Assembly (NCBI GenBank): GCA_028280635.1
Contig: JANQLM010000045.1
Coordinates: 1 to 64,000, forward strand
Length of the DNA: 64,000 nucleotides
Source of the DNA: Halieaceae bacterium
GTDB lineage: Bacteria > Pseudomonadota > Gammaproteobacteria > Pseudomonadales > Halieaceae
Reading direction: 5' to 3'
This document shows positions 9,764 through 18,190 of the stretch, one piece after another (position 1 is the first letter of the stretch; each line of letters starts with the position of its first letter). Position numbers and translations under genes: made by a program. The notes beneath the pieces were generated by a model that saw only the letters and a list, made by a program, of their open reading frames with translations, ran no database searches and was not told where the DNA came from.

Positions 9764-12247
9764 CTAAAAGTCGAAGTTCATCCCTGCTTCGACACCAAAG
9801 GTCGTAGGTTGCCCGTAGTAGGACATCACCCACAGGTTCGCCACCGGCAGCTCGCCGATACGGTATTCCTCATCCGTGAGGTTTCTACCAAACGCCCTCA
9901 CCCACCAATTGCCGTTGTCCGGTGTGTAGGTCACCACCGCATTGACCAGTGTGCGGTCATCGGTGACACCATCAGGCGTACCAGGCAGCGCGGTGTAGGC
10001 ATAGACAGCCTCGTCCTCGTAATTGACGTTCAGGACCCAGTCCATACTGCCGCCCAGCATGTTGTGGCCGTAGAGAAAGTCCACATTGGCTGTCCACTCC
10101 GGCGCCCGGGCGACGTCTTCATCACTGAGGTCGGTATCGATAGTGCCGTCGAAGTTGGTATCCGCGCGGAACTCGTCGAACTCCGAATCCAGCCAGCCCA
10201 GGCTGCCCTGGATGGTGAAGACGTCGTTCACTACCCACACGGCTTCCAGCTCGAGACCGCCGACGTTGATTTCCGCCGCGTTGAAGAAACGGGTCTCCTG
10301 GAACTCACTCTCGTTGATACCGTCACCGTCCCGGTCTGCCTCGATGGTGGCGAGCAACTGCTGCTGTGAGTCGTCGTAGATCACGTAGAACGCCGTGGCG
10401 TTGAGACGCAGGGTATTGTCGAACCACTCGGAGCGAATGCCCAGCTCGAAGGAATCCGCGGTTTCCGGATCGGTCGGGCGAGCCTGTTCGGGCTCAATCG
10501 GGTTGCCGCCGGTACCGGTCTGGTCGTTATAGCCCCCGCTCTTGAAGCCGCGGGAGTAGGTACCGTAGTAGTAGATATCATCGGTCGCCTGGTAGCTTGC
10601 CGTCAGGCGCCAGGTGGGCTCATCCCAGTCTTCGTCATCCTGCACCACACCGGTGGACCAGCGGTTGAAGTTGGCGGCGTTCAGGGGTTCGCCCAGATCT
10701 TCCCAGGTGAAGTTGGGGTCAAAGCCACCATCCAGCGCCTGGATGAACACCTGGTTGCGCCCGGTCCACTCTTTCTCTTCCTCGGTGTAGCGGAAACCGG
10801 CGCTGACAGTCCATTTGTCATTGAGCTCGTAGGTGCCGTCGAAGTAGATCGCCCAGGCTTCTGCATCCTGCGCATTCGAGAGTACCTGCGGGTTTTCATT
10901 GAAGAAGAACGGGTTGCCGAACGTGGCGGCGGAATCCAGCGTCATATCGACGAAGCCCAGGACCTGTGACACGGTGAATACCGTTTCATCTTCCTGGTAA
11001 AACACACCACCGACCCAGTTGAAGGGGCCATCCAGGTTGGAGGCAATGCGCGCTTCCAGTTGGGTGGTTTCACGCTCGTCCTGGCGCGTGGCGTCAAACA
11101 GGGACACCGGGCCAACCTCGCCGGTATAGGTACTCGGCAGCCAGGAATCGGTTTCGCGGTAGCCGCCGAACGCGGTCAGCGTGTAGTTGTCGCTGAAGTC
11201 CCAGTCCACCGTGATGTAATAACCGTCCACGTCAATCTCGTGGCCGCGATCACCCATCTCCAGCAGCACATCGTTACGGTTGGTGGTGCCAACCCGATCC
11301 ACGCGATCGCCCCGATCATCGCGGGTGAATCCCAGCGCATTGAAGAGGTAGGCGCCATCCGGCGGGGTGTTGTTGAATGACGGTGGAGAGTCGCCCTCGT
11401 CGCGCACGATCTCATAGGCCAGGTTGATATCCAGCCTGTCAGACGGCGACCAGCGCACCTTGAAACGGCCGGAGAAGACATCGTCACCGCCCACATCGTC
11501 ACCGTCGCCCTCACCGGTGGCACCGACCAGCGGATAGTTCACACCGAGGTCGCCCACCGGACCGTAGGACGCGCCGTTCTCGAAATAGCCGTCGGATTCC
11601 ATGTACAGGCCGGCAGCACGGAAAGCGAAGTTGTCGCCAATGGCAATATTGGCTACTGCTTCAGCCTCATAGCGGCCGAACTCAGCGGCCTGGCCGCGCA
11701 CGCTTAGCGTGGTGGCTTCCAGCTCCGGGCGGTTGGTCTTGACGTTGATCACACCGCCAGTGGTGTTCTTTCCAAACAGCGTACCCTGCGGGCCGCGCAG
11801 GATTTCCACCGACTGGATATCAAGCATTTCGATGTTGGCGGTCTGGATATGCGGGACGACGAAATCGTCGACCACCACACCGACCTGGTTTTCAAAGTAC
11901 AGGATGATGCCGTTCTGGCCGACGCCGCGGATAGCGAAGTTTGCCGAGTTGAAGCCGGGCTGCTTGCCGCTCACCACATTGGGCGCGTACATCAGTACGT
12001 CACCCAGGTCACGGGGAATGACGCGGTCGATTTCCACCTCGCTGATGGCGGTGACGGCCACCGGCGTGCGCTGGATGTCGGTTTCGGCGCGGCGGGTGGC
12101 GGTGACCAGGATTTCTTCCAGTGTGGTGGCGTCCTGGGCGACAGCAGGCAGCCCCGTGAGTGCCAGACCAGGCGCCAGACTTGCCACCAGGGACAGCTTG
12201 AAGCGCTGCCAATTGACGTAGCTGGTAGATCGTTGGAGGGCTTTCAT
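9764..12247 (-). CDS. TonB-dependent outer-membrane receptor 1
   Basis: An 827-residue outer-membrane receptor. It has an unusually long N-terminal region before a signal peptide ending AVAQ, the TonB-box region LEEILVTATRR, a plug domain with the RGPQGTLFGKNTTGGVINV signature, and a barrel ending in the terminal aromatic motif MNFDF. AGGGAG lies eight bases before the ATG. The type is common in lipid- and aromatic-degrading marine gammaproteobacteria, where receptors take up hydrophobic carbon sources. Two palindromes (12286-12300 and 12312-12332) sit in its promoter region. It lies just downstream of the eight-gene catabolic run and has its own terminator, which suggests separate but co-ordinated transcription. 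Confidence 0.95.
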   Translation of the reverse strand: MKALQRSTSYVNWQRFKLSLVASLAPGLALTGLPAVAQDATTLEEILVTATRRAETDIQRTPVAVTAISEVEIDRVIPRDLGDVLMYAPNVVSGKQPGFNSANFAIRGVGQNGIILYFENQVGVVVDDFVVPHIQTANIEMLDIQSVEILRGPQGTLFGKNTTGGVINVKTNRPELEATTLSVRGQAAEFGRYEAEAVANIAIGDNFAFRAAGLYMESDGYFENGASYGPVGDLGVNYPLVGATGEGDGDDVGGDDVFSGRFKVRWSPSDRLDINLAYEIVRDEGDSPPSFNNTPPDGAYLFNALGFTRDDRGDRVDRVGTTNRNDVLLEMGDRGHEIDVDGYYITVDWDFSDNYTLTAFGGYRETDSWLPSTYTGEVGPVSLFDATRQDERETTQLEARIASNLDGPFNWVGGVFYQEDETVFTVSQVLGFVDMTLDSAATFGNPFFFNENPQVLSNAQDAEAWAIYFDGTYELNDKWTVSAGFRYTEEEKEWTGRNQVFIQALDGGFDPNFTWEDLGEPLNAANFNRWSTGVVQDDEDWDEPTWRLTASYQATDDIYYYGTYSRGFKSGGYNDQTGTGGNPIEPEQARPTDPETADSFELGIRSEWFDNTLRLNATAFYVIYDDSQQQLLATIEADRDGDGINESEFQETRFFNAAEINVGGLELEAVWVVNDVFTIQGSLGWLDSEFDEFRADTNFDGTIDTDLSDEDVARAPEWTANVDFLYGHNMLGGSMDWVLNVNYEDEAVYAYTALPGTPDGVTDDRTLVNAVVTYTPDNGNWWVRAFGRNLTDEEYRIGELPVANLWVMSYYGQPTTFGVEAGMNFDF

Positions 12248-12285
12248 TATTATGCTCCCTTGTCGATATTGCGGGTTTTATTATT

Positions 12286-12300
12286 TTGAATCTTATTCAA
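12286..12300. promoter_or_regulatory. Palindromic operator TTGAAT-N3-ATTCAA, copy 1
   Basis: A perfect 6+3+6 palindrome in the promoter region of TonB receptor 1. The same motif, including the flanking T and GAA, occurs at 19046-19060 next to the divergent tetR gene. It is probably a binding site of that TetR regulator; this is inferred from shared sequence and position. Confidence 0.6.
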
Positions 12301-12311
12301 GAATGAACCGC

Positions 12312-12332
12312 TTACTTGTTATTGTCAAGTAA
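12312..12332. promoter_or_regulatory. Inverted repeat TTACTTG-N7-CAAGTAA
   Basis: A perfect 7+7+7 inverted repeat 12 nt from operator copy 1, between the receptor and the Rieske gene. Its CTTGTT...CAAGT core resembles the 25-nt element at 25728 and 34788, with different spacing, so a second regulator may bind here. Confidence 0.45.
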
Positions 12333-12366
12333 ATTCTCTCGTAGCCAGCAGGTGTATTTCGCAGAC

Positions 12367-13719
12367 CTAGTCTGCGAGTCGGCGTTCCAGTTCCACATGG
12401 AAATGACGCAGCCGTTGCTCCTGTTCACCCCAAAGCTGGCCCTTGAATCCGCGCGAGCGCATGCCCTGCTGTACCACGGGCAGGAAAGCGGCATCCTGGC
12501 TCAGCACCAGGCCCAGATGGGCGTCCTCTTCGAGGGTGTAGTGTTCAGTGGCCGGACGGGTCTTGCCGGTTACGTCGGTACCCTCGGGCAAACCCATCCA
12601 GGCTGGCGGGCAATAGTCGGGGTCTTCCACCGGGAACAACAGCGTCATGGTCTCGTAGTAGAAACGTTCGGGGTCGGTGGGATGCGGCAGGAAGCGCATC
12701 AGGAAAGCCGCCTCCGGGTGACAACCGATCTGTACGTTCGGGAAGATGCCGGTAGCCCAGCTATCCGAGAGTTGACCGTCCACCAGCTTGGAGTAATCCA
12801 GGCCCAGTCGTTCAGCTCTCTGGCGCTTGGCCAGTTGGATAGCCCGCCGTACGTCGGCTGCCGTGCCATCGAAGTTCTCGGGGTCGATCCCCGCGTCCTG
12901 CAGCATTATCTGCAGGCCTTCGTTTACCGTTTGCTGGTCATGGGCCCGCGGGCTAGGCTGCCCCAGCGGCACGATCATGCGGCTGGCCCCGTTGGGATAC
13001 AGGTCGTACTGAACGTTGAGGTCACCCATCACCCCGCGGGTTTCCGGATGTACGGCGTGCAGGTGGTAGCTTTCGTAGAATGCTTCCACCCCGACTTTCC
13101 AGTTCGCACCCCACTCGCTGCGGACGTGGCGCACCACCTTCATACGATCGATGTTGTAGGCCTCCAGATAACCCTCTGGCAGGCCGACCATCTCCTTGAG
13201 CGGCGGCGGCTGGTCCGCCATGCAGATAAAGATAACGCCGGCGTGAACCTCACAGGCCAGCGCGGTCAGGCCGGGGCGGTGCGCGACCACTTCATCCTGG
13301 AAGGTTTCCTCGTCGGTGATGCGGCGCAGTTCACCGTTGTTGTGGAAGCTCCAGGAGTGGAAGGGGCAGACGAAGACCTTCTTGTTGCCGCGCTCCTCGT
13401 ACAGCAGGCGGGCGCCGCGGTGGCTGCAGACATTGTAAAAGGCACGAATACCCTCGTCAGTGAGGGTAACAATGATGGACTCGTGGCCGATCTCGAACAG
13501 GAAGTAGTCACCCACCTCGTTGAGGTCGGAGGCCACGCCCGCGATCAGCCAGCTTTGGGTCCACAGCTTGTCCCATTCCCGCTGCATGTACTCGCGGCTG
13601 AAATAACCCTCCTTGCCGTAGCGCTCCGCCCCGTTGTCGATGTGAGGCTGCTTGGCTTCCAGCGACCCCAGCGGGGCGTCCGGGTTGATGATGGCTACCG
13701 GTATGGTGTCAGCGCTCAT
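12367..13719 (-). CDS. Rieske aromatic-ring-hydroxylating oxygenase, alpha subunit
   Basis: A 450-residue Rieske non-heme iron oxygenase. The [2Fe-2S] ligands are visible as CSH (Cys98, His100) and CPFH (Cys118, His121). The mononuclear iron site lies around EAFYESYHLHAVH (His219 and His224). It should hydroxylate or dihydroxylate a ring or activated carbon in the cytoplasm, taking electrons from a reductase not encoded in the window. Its ATG overlaps the stop of the DUF35 gene by 4 nt. It is the last gene of the eight-gene run, so it is probably made together with the acyl-CoA enzymes. No small (beta) subunit is nearby. Confidence 0.93.
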   Translation of the reverse strand: MSADTIPVAIINPDAPLGSLEAKQPHIDNGAERYGKEGYFSREYMQREWDKLWTQSWLIAGVASDLNEVGDYFLFEIGHESIIVTLTDEGIRAFYNVCSHRGARLLYEERGNKKVFVCPFHSWSFHNNGELRRITDEETFQDEVVAHRPGLTALACEVHAGVIFICMADQPPPLKEMVGLPEGYLEAYNIDRMKVVRHVRSEWGANWKVGVEAFYESYHLHAVHPETRGVMGDLNVQYDLYPNGASRMIVPLGQPSPRAHDQQTVNEGLQIMLQDAGIDPENFDGTAADVRRAIQLAKRQRAERLGLDYSKLVDGQLSDSWATGIFPNVQIGCHPEAAFLMRFLPHPTDPERFYYETMTLLFPVEDPDYCPPAWMGLPEGTDVTGKTRPATEHYTLEEDAHLGLVLSQDAAFLPVVQQGMRSRGFKGQLWGEQEQRLRHFHVELERRLAD

Positions 13720-14138
13720 GGCGATGCTTCCTCCGTGGCAATACGAAAAACAGGCATGGAAATCTCTTCAGACCAGGCGGCAAAATCCACCCTCACAGCC
13801 TGCCCGATGTGCAGACTGTCTGGCTCGGCATCTACCACGCTGCTCATCATGCGCGGGCCTTCGTCCAGGTCGACCAGGGCGATCATCGTGGGGGCCGGGT
13901 AAGCGTCGGTCATGGGCCGCCGCACCACGGTAAAACTGGCGATTCGACCACGGCCGCTGACCCGCCGCCAGCTCAGGCTGTCGTGCCCACAGTGGCTGCA
14001 GAGAATGCGCGGGTAGAACTGGTATTTACCGCAGGCGTCGCACTGCTGCAGACGCAGTTCCCGCTTCCGACAGCCGGTCCAGTAGGGCTCCGTGAGTGCC
14101 GTCACTGGGGGCAGGATACGCACGCTGGTGTCGCTCAT
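13716..14138 (-). CDS. DUF35 zinc-ribbon/OB-fold protein
   Basis: A 140-residue protein with a rubredoxin-like zinc ribbon (Cys33, Cys36, Cys47, Cys50) followed by an OB-fold that includes GRGRIASFTVVRR and IALVDLDEGPRMMS. Stand-alone DUF35 proteins, and the DUF35 tail of ChsH2, form complexes with SCP2-thiolase-like proteins and bring acyl-CoA to them. The thiolase-like gene lies one nucleotide upstream, and the Rieske gene overlaps downstream. The role as partner of the 14140-15312 product is therefore well supported by family knowledge and context. Confidence 0.88.
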   Translation of the reverse strand: MSDTSVRILPPVTALTEPYWTGCRKRELRLQQCDACGKYQFYPRILCSHCGHDSLSWRRVSGRGRIASFTVVRRPMTDAYPAPTMIALVDLDEGPRMMSSVVDAEPDSLHIGQAVRVDFAAWSEEISMPVFRIATEEASP

Positions 14139-14139
14139 T

Positions 14140-15312
14140 TCAGGCGGCCTCCCGCCCGAGAATGATCGAGGTATGGCTGGACATAATCCCGCCCTGGCCG
14201 TGCACCAGGCCGACCTCGGCTCCGGGTAACTGTCGCTCCCCCGCCTGCCCGCGCAGCTGCCAGACCGATTCGGTCAGGGCAAACATCGCGCCCGGGTTGC
14301 CGGGGTGGCAGTGAGACAACATGCCGCCGTGGGTATTGACCGGCAGGCTGCCGCCAGGACGGGTCGCGCCGGTCTCCAGAAAGGCACCGCCCTCCCCCTT
14401 GGCGCAGAAACCCAGGTCTTCCAACTCCACCAGAACGGTAGGCGTGAAGCAGTCATAGAGCTGGGCGAAGTCCATATCCGCGGGGCCCAGCCCCGCCATC
14501 TCATAAGCGAGCCGGCCGGAATCCAGCGCTGCCGACGTGGTCAGGCTGGACGCCTGGCTGATGTGTTCGTGGCTGTGACCTTCGCCGACACCCAGCAGGT
14601 AAACCGGCGCCTGGGCAAAGTCCTTTGCTCGCTCCATGGACGTCACCACGACCGCAGAGCCGCCGTCCGACACCAGCGAACAGTCGAGAACATGCAGGGG
14701 GTCCGCCACCAGCGGAGAAGCCAGTACGTCGTCCACGCTAATCAGTTCCTGCTTCTGCGCCGAGGGATTGCGCGCCGCATGGGCGCGGCAGGAAACGGCG
14801 ACTTCGGCAAACTGCTCCTGGGTGGTGCCGTATTCGGCCATATGGGCCTGGGCGATCAGCGCATAGTAGGCGGGAACCGTCAGACCGTAGGGTTGCTCAA
14901 ACTGCGGGTGGCCGGTGGATGACTGCACTCGTCTTGCCTGATCCCGGGTCATGCTGCTGCGCAGGCTGTCCGCCATGCTGATAACAATCACGTCCGCCAT
15001 GCCAGTGGCAATCGCCGAAGCCGCATGGTGCAACACAGTAAAAGTGGTGCCGCCGCCGGTATTCACGCTGAAACAGTAGCGCGGAAAAATCTGCAGGTAC
15101 TCCGCTACGGCTTCCGCATGATAGAGAATCGGCTCAGCGAAGGCGTTGCAGGTAATGAGGCCATCCACCTGCGACCTGTCGATGCCGGCATCCGCCATGG
15201 CGCCCAGCGCCGCTGCCACGCACAGCTCGGTGGGGGTTTTCCCGGGCACCACGCCCACGTTGGTGTCGAAGGCTCCGACGATAGCGAGCTTGCCGCGCAG
15301 GGAATTGTCCAT
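14140..15312 (-). CDS. SCP2-type thiolase family protein, probable Ltp2-like aldolase
   Basis: A 390-residue thiolase-fold protein of the sterol-carrier-protein-X/lipid-transfer type. Where true thiolases have the acylated cysteine (NxxCxTG-like), this protein reads VNTGGGTTFT, so the nucleophile appears to be Gly. The later NTHGGMLSHCHPG and HGQGGIMSSH segments are of thiolase type, and QLYDCFTPT offers a conserved tyrosine. This fits Ltp2-type retro-aldolases, which cleave a beta-hydroxyacyl-CoA side chain together with a DUF35 partner, better than a thiolytic enzyme. The DUF35 gene follows immediately and the two hot-dog genes precede it. The substrate is inferred only as a branched or ring-attached acyl-CoA. 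Confidence 0.85.
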   Translation of the reverse strand: MDNSLRGKLAIVGAFDTNVGVVPGKTPTELCVAAALGAMADAGIDRSQVDGLITCNAFAEPILYHAEAVAEYLQIFPRYCFSVNTGGGTTFTVLHHAASAIATGMADVIVISMADSLRSSMTRDQARRVQSSTGHPQFEQPYGLTVPAYYALIAQAHMAEYGTTQEQFAEVAVSCRAHAARNPSAQKQELISVDDVLASPLVADPLHVLDCSLVSDGGSAVVVTSMERAKDFAQAPVYLLGVGEGHSHEHISQASSLTTSAALDSGRLAYEMAGLGPADMDFAQLYDCFTPTVLVELEDLGFCAKGEGGAFLETGATRPGGSLPVNTHGGMLSHCHPGNPGAMFALTESVWQLRGQAGERQLPGAEVGLVHGQGGIMSSHTSIILGREAA

Positions 15313-15317
15313 GGTGT

Positions 15318-15740
15318 CTAACGCGCCTCCAGCCTGGCGGTGGCCACACCCGGTGCCACTACGTCGCCGGCTTCGTTGCGTATGAAGACGTCGATCACCA
15401 GCTCACCGCTATCGGGCTGGTAGCCGCTTACCGTACCCCCGGCTACCAGGGTTTCGCCGATATAGCTGGCCGCCCGGTTGGAGTACTCGATGCCGGTGAG
15501 CACCCCGCTGTCGCCAAGCCACTCTTCGACACACTGGTTCATCCAGTCACCCAGCAACGGGCCGGCAATCACCAGCCCCGGGTAGCCCTCTACCTCTTTG
15601 GCATAGGGCTCGTCGAAGTGGATACGATGGCCATTCCAGAGCGCGGCGTTGTAGAGCATTAGCTGGACATTGCCGCAGTTGTGTTCGCGCCGCGGGAGCT
15701 CGGTACCCACCTGCACACTGGCGGGGTCAACACCGCTCAT
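15318..15740 (-). CDS. MaoC-like hot-dog hydratase, catalytic half
   Basis: A 140-residue hot-dog protein. The segment NGHRIHFDEPYAKEVEGYPG, followed by LVIAGPL, is that of the C-terminal, catalytic half of HTD2/mesaconyl-CoA hydratase-type enzymes, with the Asp and His pair in HRIHFD. It overlaps the N-terminal-type hot-dog gene by 4 nt, so the two probably make a heteromeric enoyl-CoA hydratase, as ChsH1 and ChsH2 do in steroid degraders. It would hydrate the alpha,beta-unsaturated acyl-CoA before retro-aldol cleavage by the next gene product. Confidence 0.85.
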   Translation of the reverse strand: MSGVDPASVQVGTELPRREHNCGNVQLMLYNAALWNGHRIHFDEPYAKEVEGYPGLVIAGPLLGDWMNQCVEEWLGDSGVLTGIEYSNRAASYIGETLVAGGTVSGYQPDSGELVIDVFIRNEAGDVVAPGVATARLEAR

Positions 15741-16192
15741 CGAAGAATCCTCGTGGTTTTTTCGCGAATCACCAGTTCACCGTGATCGTCAACGATATCC
15801 ATGACCACCTCGTAGAAGATCAGCGGGCCGGAGCGACCGGCTTTCTCATAGATATCAGTCAGGGTGCGGGTCGCCGTGAGCCAGTCACCTGGGTGGACCG
15901 GCTGGTGATACTCGATCTTCAAACCACCCGCCATGGCCTTTTCCAGCGGAAACTTCGGCAGCAGCCTGTCGATGCTCACCCCATCAGGCGAGAGCTGGTC
16001 GAGCTCCACCACGTCCCAGAACAGGGCCACATGAAACATGGGCGGCGCCTGGTCCCCGTCCAGGTACTTGCGTTGCCGGTTCCCGGTAGCGATGGCGTAC
16101 TTGCGGATATCGCGGCGGGTCACCAGTTCCCGGTGCGGCTCGCTCTGCTTGCCGATATTCGCCAGCAGCTCTTCGCTGAGCAGACCTGTCAT
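15737..16192 (-). CDS. FAS1-like MaoC N-terminal-type hot-dog protein
   Basis: A 151-residue protein of the MaoC N-terminal (FAS1-like dehydratase) type, with the RRDIRKYAIATG segment, the long insert naming the dimer face, and KIEYHQPVHPGDWLTATRTL. It usually forms the non-catalytic or structural half of a two-hot-dog hydratase. Its stop overlaps the next gene by 4 nt, and its start overlaps the ligase stop by 4 nt. A paired role with the 15318-15740 product is inferred from family knowledge and coupling. Confidence 0.85.
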   Translation of the reverse strand: MTGLLSEELLANIGKQSEPHRELVTRRDIRKYAIATGNRQRKYLDGDQAPPMFHVALFWDVVELDQLSPDGVSIDRLLPKFPLEKAMAGGLKIEYHQPVHPGDWLTATRTLTDIYEKAGRSGPLIFYEVVMDIVDDHGELVIREKTTRILR

Positions 16193-17745
16193 AACTTTTT
16201 GCCTTCCTGCTGCCAGTAGGGGTCGCGTAATTCTCGCTTGAGTATCTTGCCGGTGGGGGCCTTGGGCAGGCTGTCCACAAAGTCCACGGATTTGGGTTTC
16301 TGGTAAGAAGCCAGGTGCTGGGCTGCGGCTTCGATAATGTCTTCGGCGCTGGCGGTCTCACCGGGCTTGAGCACCACCACGGCCTTGACGGCTTCACCCC
16401 ACTCATCGTCCGGCACACCGAACACGGCGGATTCCAGTACCGCGGGGTGCTGGTGTATGGCAGCCTCCACCTGGGTGCTGTAGATGTTCTCGCCGCCGGA
16501 AATGATCATGTCCTTGGCGCGATCGACGATGAACAGGTAACCATCGGCGTCCCAGGTGGCAATGTCGCCGGTCCACATCCAGCCATCGCGAATTGTCTCC
16601 GCGGTCAGGTCCGGGCGGCGCCAGTAGCCGACCATGTTGGCCTCCGAGCGGACGATGATTTCACCCGGTGTGCTGCCGTCCCGGGGTACCTCCTTGCCCC
16701 CCGCGTCCACCAGCCTGATGCTGGTTACGAAGCCTTCACGGCCGCAGCTACTGAGCCGCTCGGGGTGGTTTCCGGCGAGGGCTTCGATGTGGTCTTCCTG
16801 GGACAGGAAGCTCATCGTCATGCCTTCCGTCTGGCCGTAGCCCTGGATGATGGTGCAGGGGAATTTCGACAGGGCGTCGGCTACCACTTTCTTCGGCATG
16901 GGGCCGCCGCCATACTGGATATTGCGCAGGCTTGACAGGTCATAGCTGTCAAAGCCATCCACGGCCATCATCCAGTTGAGCATGGTGGTAATTCCAAGGA
17001 AGGCCGAGACCCGCTCCTCCTGAATCACTTCCAGCGCCAGCCTGGCCTCGAAATTGATCAACACGAGCGGGCAGCCGTGCGCCATGTAGTTCATGGCCAG
17101 GGCCACGGGGATGTGGAACATCTGGCCGGTGAGCATGTAGACGTCGGTGGGCACGATGCGCTCCGCCACCGTCTGGTTGAGCATGCCCATGTAGATGGAC
17201 TTGTGGGTGTGCAACGCACCCTTGGATTCACCGGTGGTGCCGCCGGTATACAGGATCAGCACCGGGTCGTCGTCGCCGACATCCGCGGAGGCGATGGGCT
17301 CTGCGTCACTGGCGGCAGAGACCAGGGCATCGTAGGAACCGTCAGAGCCCTCACCAAAACACAGCCAGTGTTTTGCGGCCACGGTCTGTTTCAGATCCTT
17401 GGCGACCTCCGCGTACTCGGCCGAGGCGATGACCACACTGGGCTCACCGTCATTGAGAATGCGCGCCATCTCAGCCAGGCCCAGGCGCCAGTTGACCGGC
17501 TGGGCAATCAAACCGCAGCGGGCGCAGGCATAGTAGATCTCCATGTACTCGATACAGTTCTTCGAGAGAATGCCTACCCGATCTCCCTTCTCCAAACCGA
17601 GCTTGTCCCGGAGCCCGTTGGCCAGGCGCCGGACTCGCGATTCCAACTCGCCATAGCTCATGCGGCGCTCGTTGGGGATGTCGACAAGGGCTTCACGGCC
17701 CGGGTCGAGGCGCGCAGTCTTGGCGGGTATCAGTCCGAGATTCAT
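16189..17745 (-). CDS. Acyl-CoA ligase (AMP-binding)
   Basis: A 518-residue adenylate-forming ligase. It has the P-loop LYTGGTTGESKGALHTH, the adenine-binding YGQTEG segment, WMWTGDIATWDADGYLFIVDRAKD around the hinge, and the C-terminal lysine region PKAPTGKILKRELR. It should activate the free acid of the pathway substrate to its CoA ester. It sits in the middle of the eight-gene run, overlapping the hot-dog gene and 7 nt from the SnoaL gene. The full length and intact motifs indicate an active enzyme; chain length or ring preference cannot be read. Confidence 0.92.
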   Translation of the reverse strand: MNLGLIPAKTARLDPGREALVDIPNERRMSYGELESRVRRLANGLRDKLGLEKGDRVGILSKNCIEYMEIYYACARCGLIAQPVNWRLGLAEMARILNDGEPSVVIASAEYAEVAKDLKQTVAAKHWLCFGEGSDGSYDALVSAASDAEPIASADVGDDDPVLILYTGGTTGESKGALHTHKSIYMGMLNQTVAERIVPTDVYMLTGQMFHIPVALAMNYMAHGCPLVLINFEARLALEVIQEERVSAFLGITTMLNWMMAVDGFDSYDLSSLRNIQYGGGPMPKKVVADALSKFPCTIIQGYGQTEGMTMSFLSQEDHIEALAGNHPERLSSCGREGFVTSIRLVDAGGKEVPRDGSTPGEIIVRSEANMVGYWRRPDLTAETIRDGWMWTGDIATWDADGYLFIVDRAKDMIISGGENIYSTQVEAAIHQHPAVLESAVFGVPDDEWGEAVKAVVVLKPGETASAEDIIEAAAQHLASYQKPKSVDFVDSLPKAPTGKILKRELRDPYWQQEGKKL

Positions 17746-17752
17746 GGGGCGC

Positions 17753-18190
17753 TCAGTAGGCTTTGTCCAGTTCCAGGTAGCGGTCGAGGATTTCCCAGTT
17801 GCCGTCTACCTTGGCCACGGTGTCGCGGTATACCCCGGCCGATATCAACTGAATCTCGCCGTTCTCAGTCGCCATCAGCGTCAGGTTGGACACCACCACC
17901 GGGTTACCGTCGTTGTCGCCGTCGAAGTAGATATTGGTTACCAGGTGGCGGCGCTGGTCGGTCTGTTCGGCCATGGAGCCGGTCATCAGCTCCATGATGC
18001 CGCTGCGGTCCACGAAGGGGCCAACCAGGTCGCCCCCGGCGATGCGCATGCTGAAACGCGCGTTTTCGGCAAAGCTTGCCGCCAGCATGTCCGTGTCGCG
18101 TACGTCGAGGCCGTAGGCCGAGCGCGCCAGCAATTCGTGAATAGCCAGTTTGTCTTCCAGGCCCAGCTTACCTTCAGGGGATTGCGTCAT
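17753..18190 (-). CDS. SnoaL-like (NTF2-fold) protein
   Basis: A 145-residue cytoplasmic protein of the SnoaL/scytalone-dehydratase-like type, starting LEDKLAIHELLARSAYGLDVRDTDMLAASFAENARF. Members are isomerases, dehydratases or epoxide hydrolases, and many stay uncharacterised beside SDR genes. It overlaps the SDR start by 4 nt (ATGA). Similar proteins at 29754, 31225 and 34198 lie in the same cluster, each near an SDR, which suggests related steps on a ring or ketone. No specific reaction is claimed. Confidence 0.85.
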   Translation of the reverse strand: MTQSPEGKLGLEDKLAIHELLARSAYGLDVRDTDMLAASFAENARFSMRIAGGDLVGPFVDRSGIMELMTGSMAEQTDQRRHLVTNIYFDGDNDGNPVVVSNLTLMATENGEIQLISAGVYRDTVAKVDGNWEILDRYLELDKAY

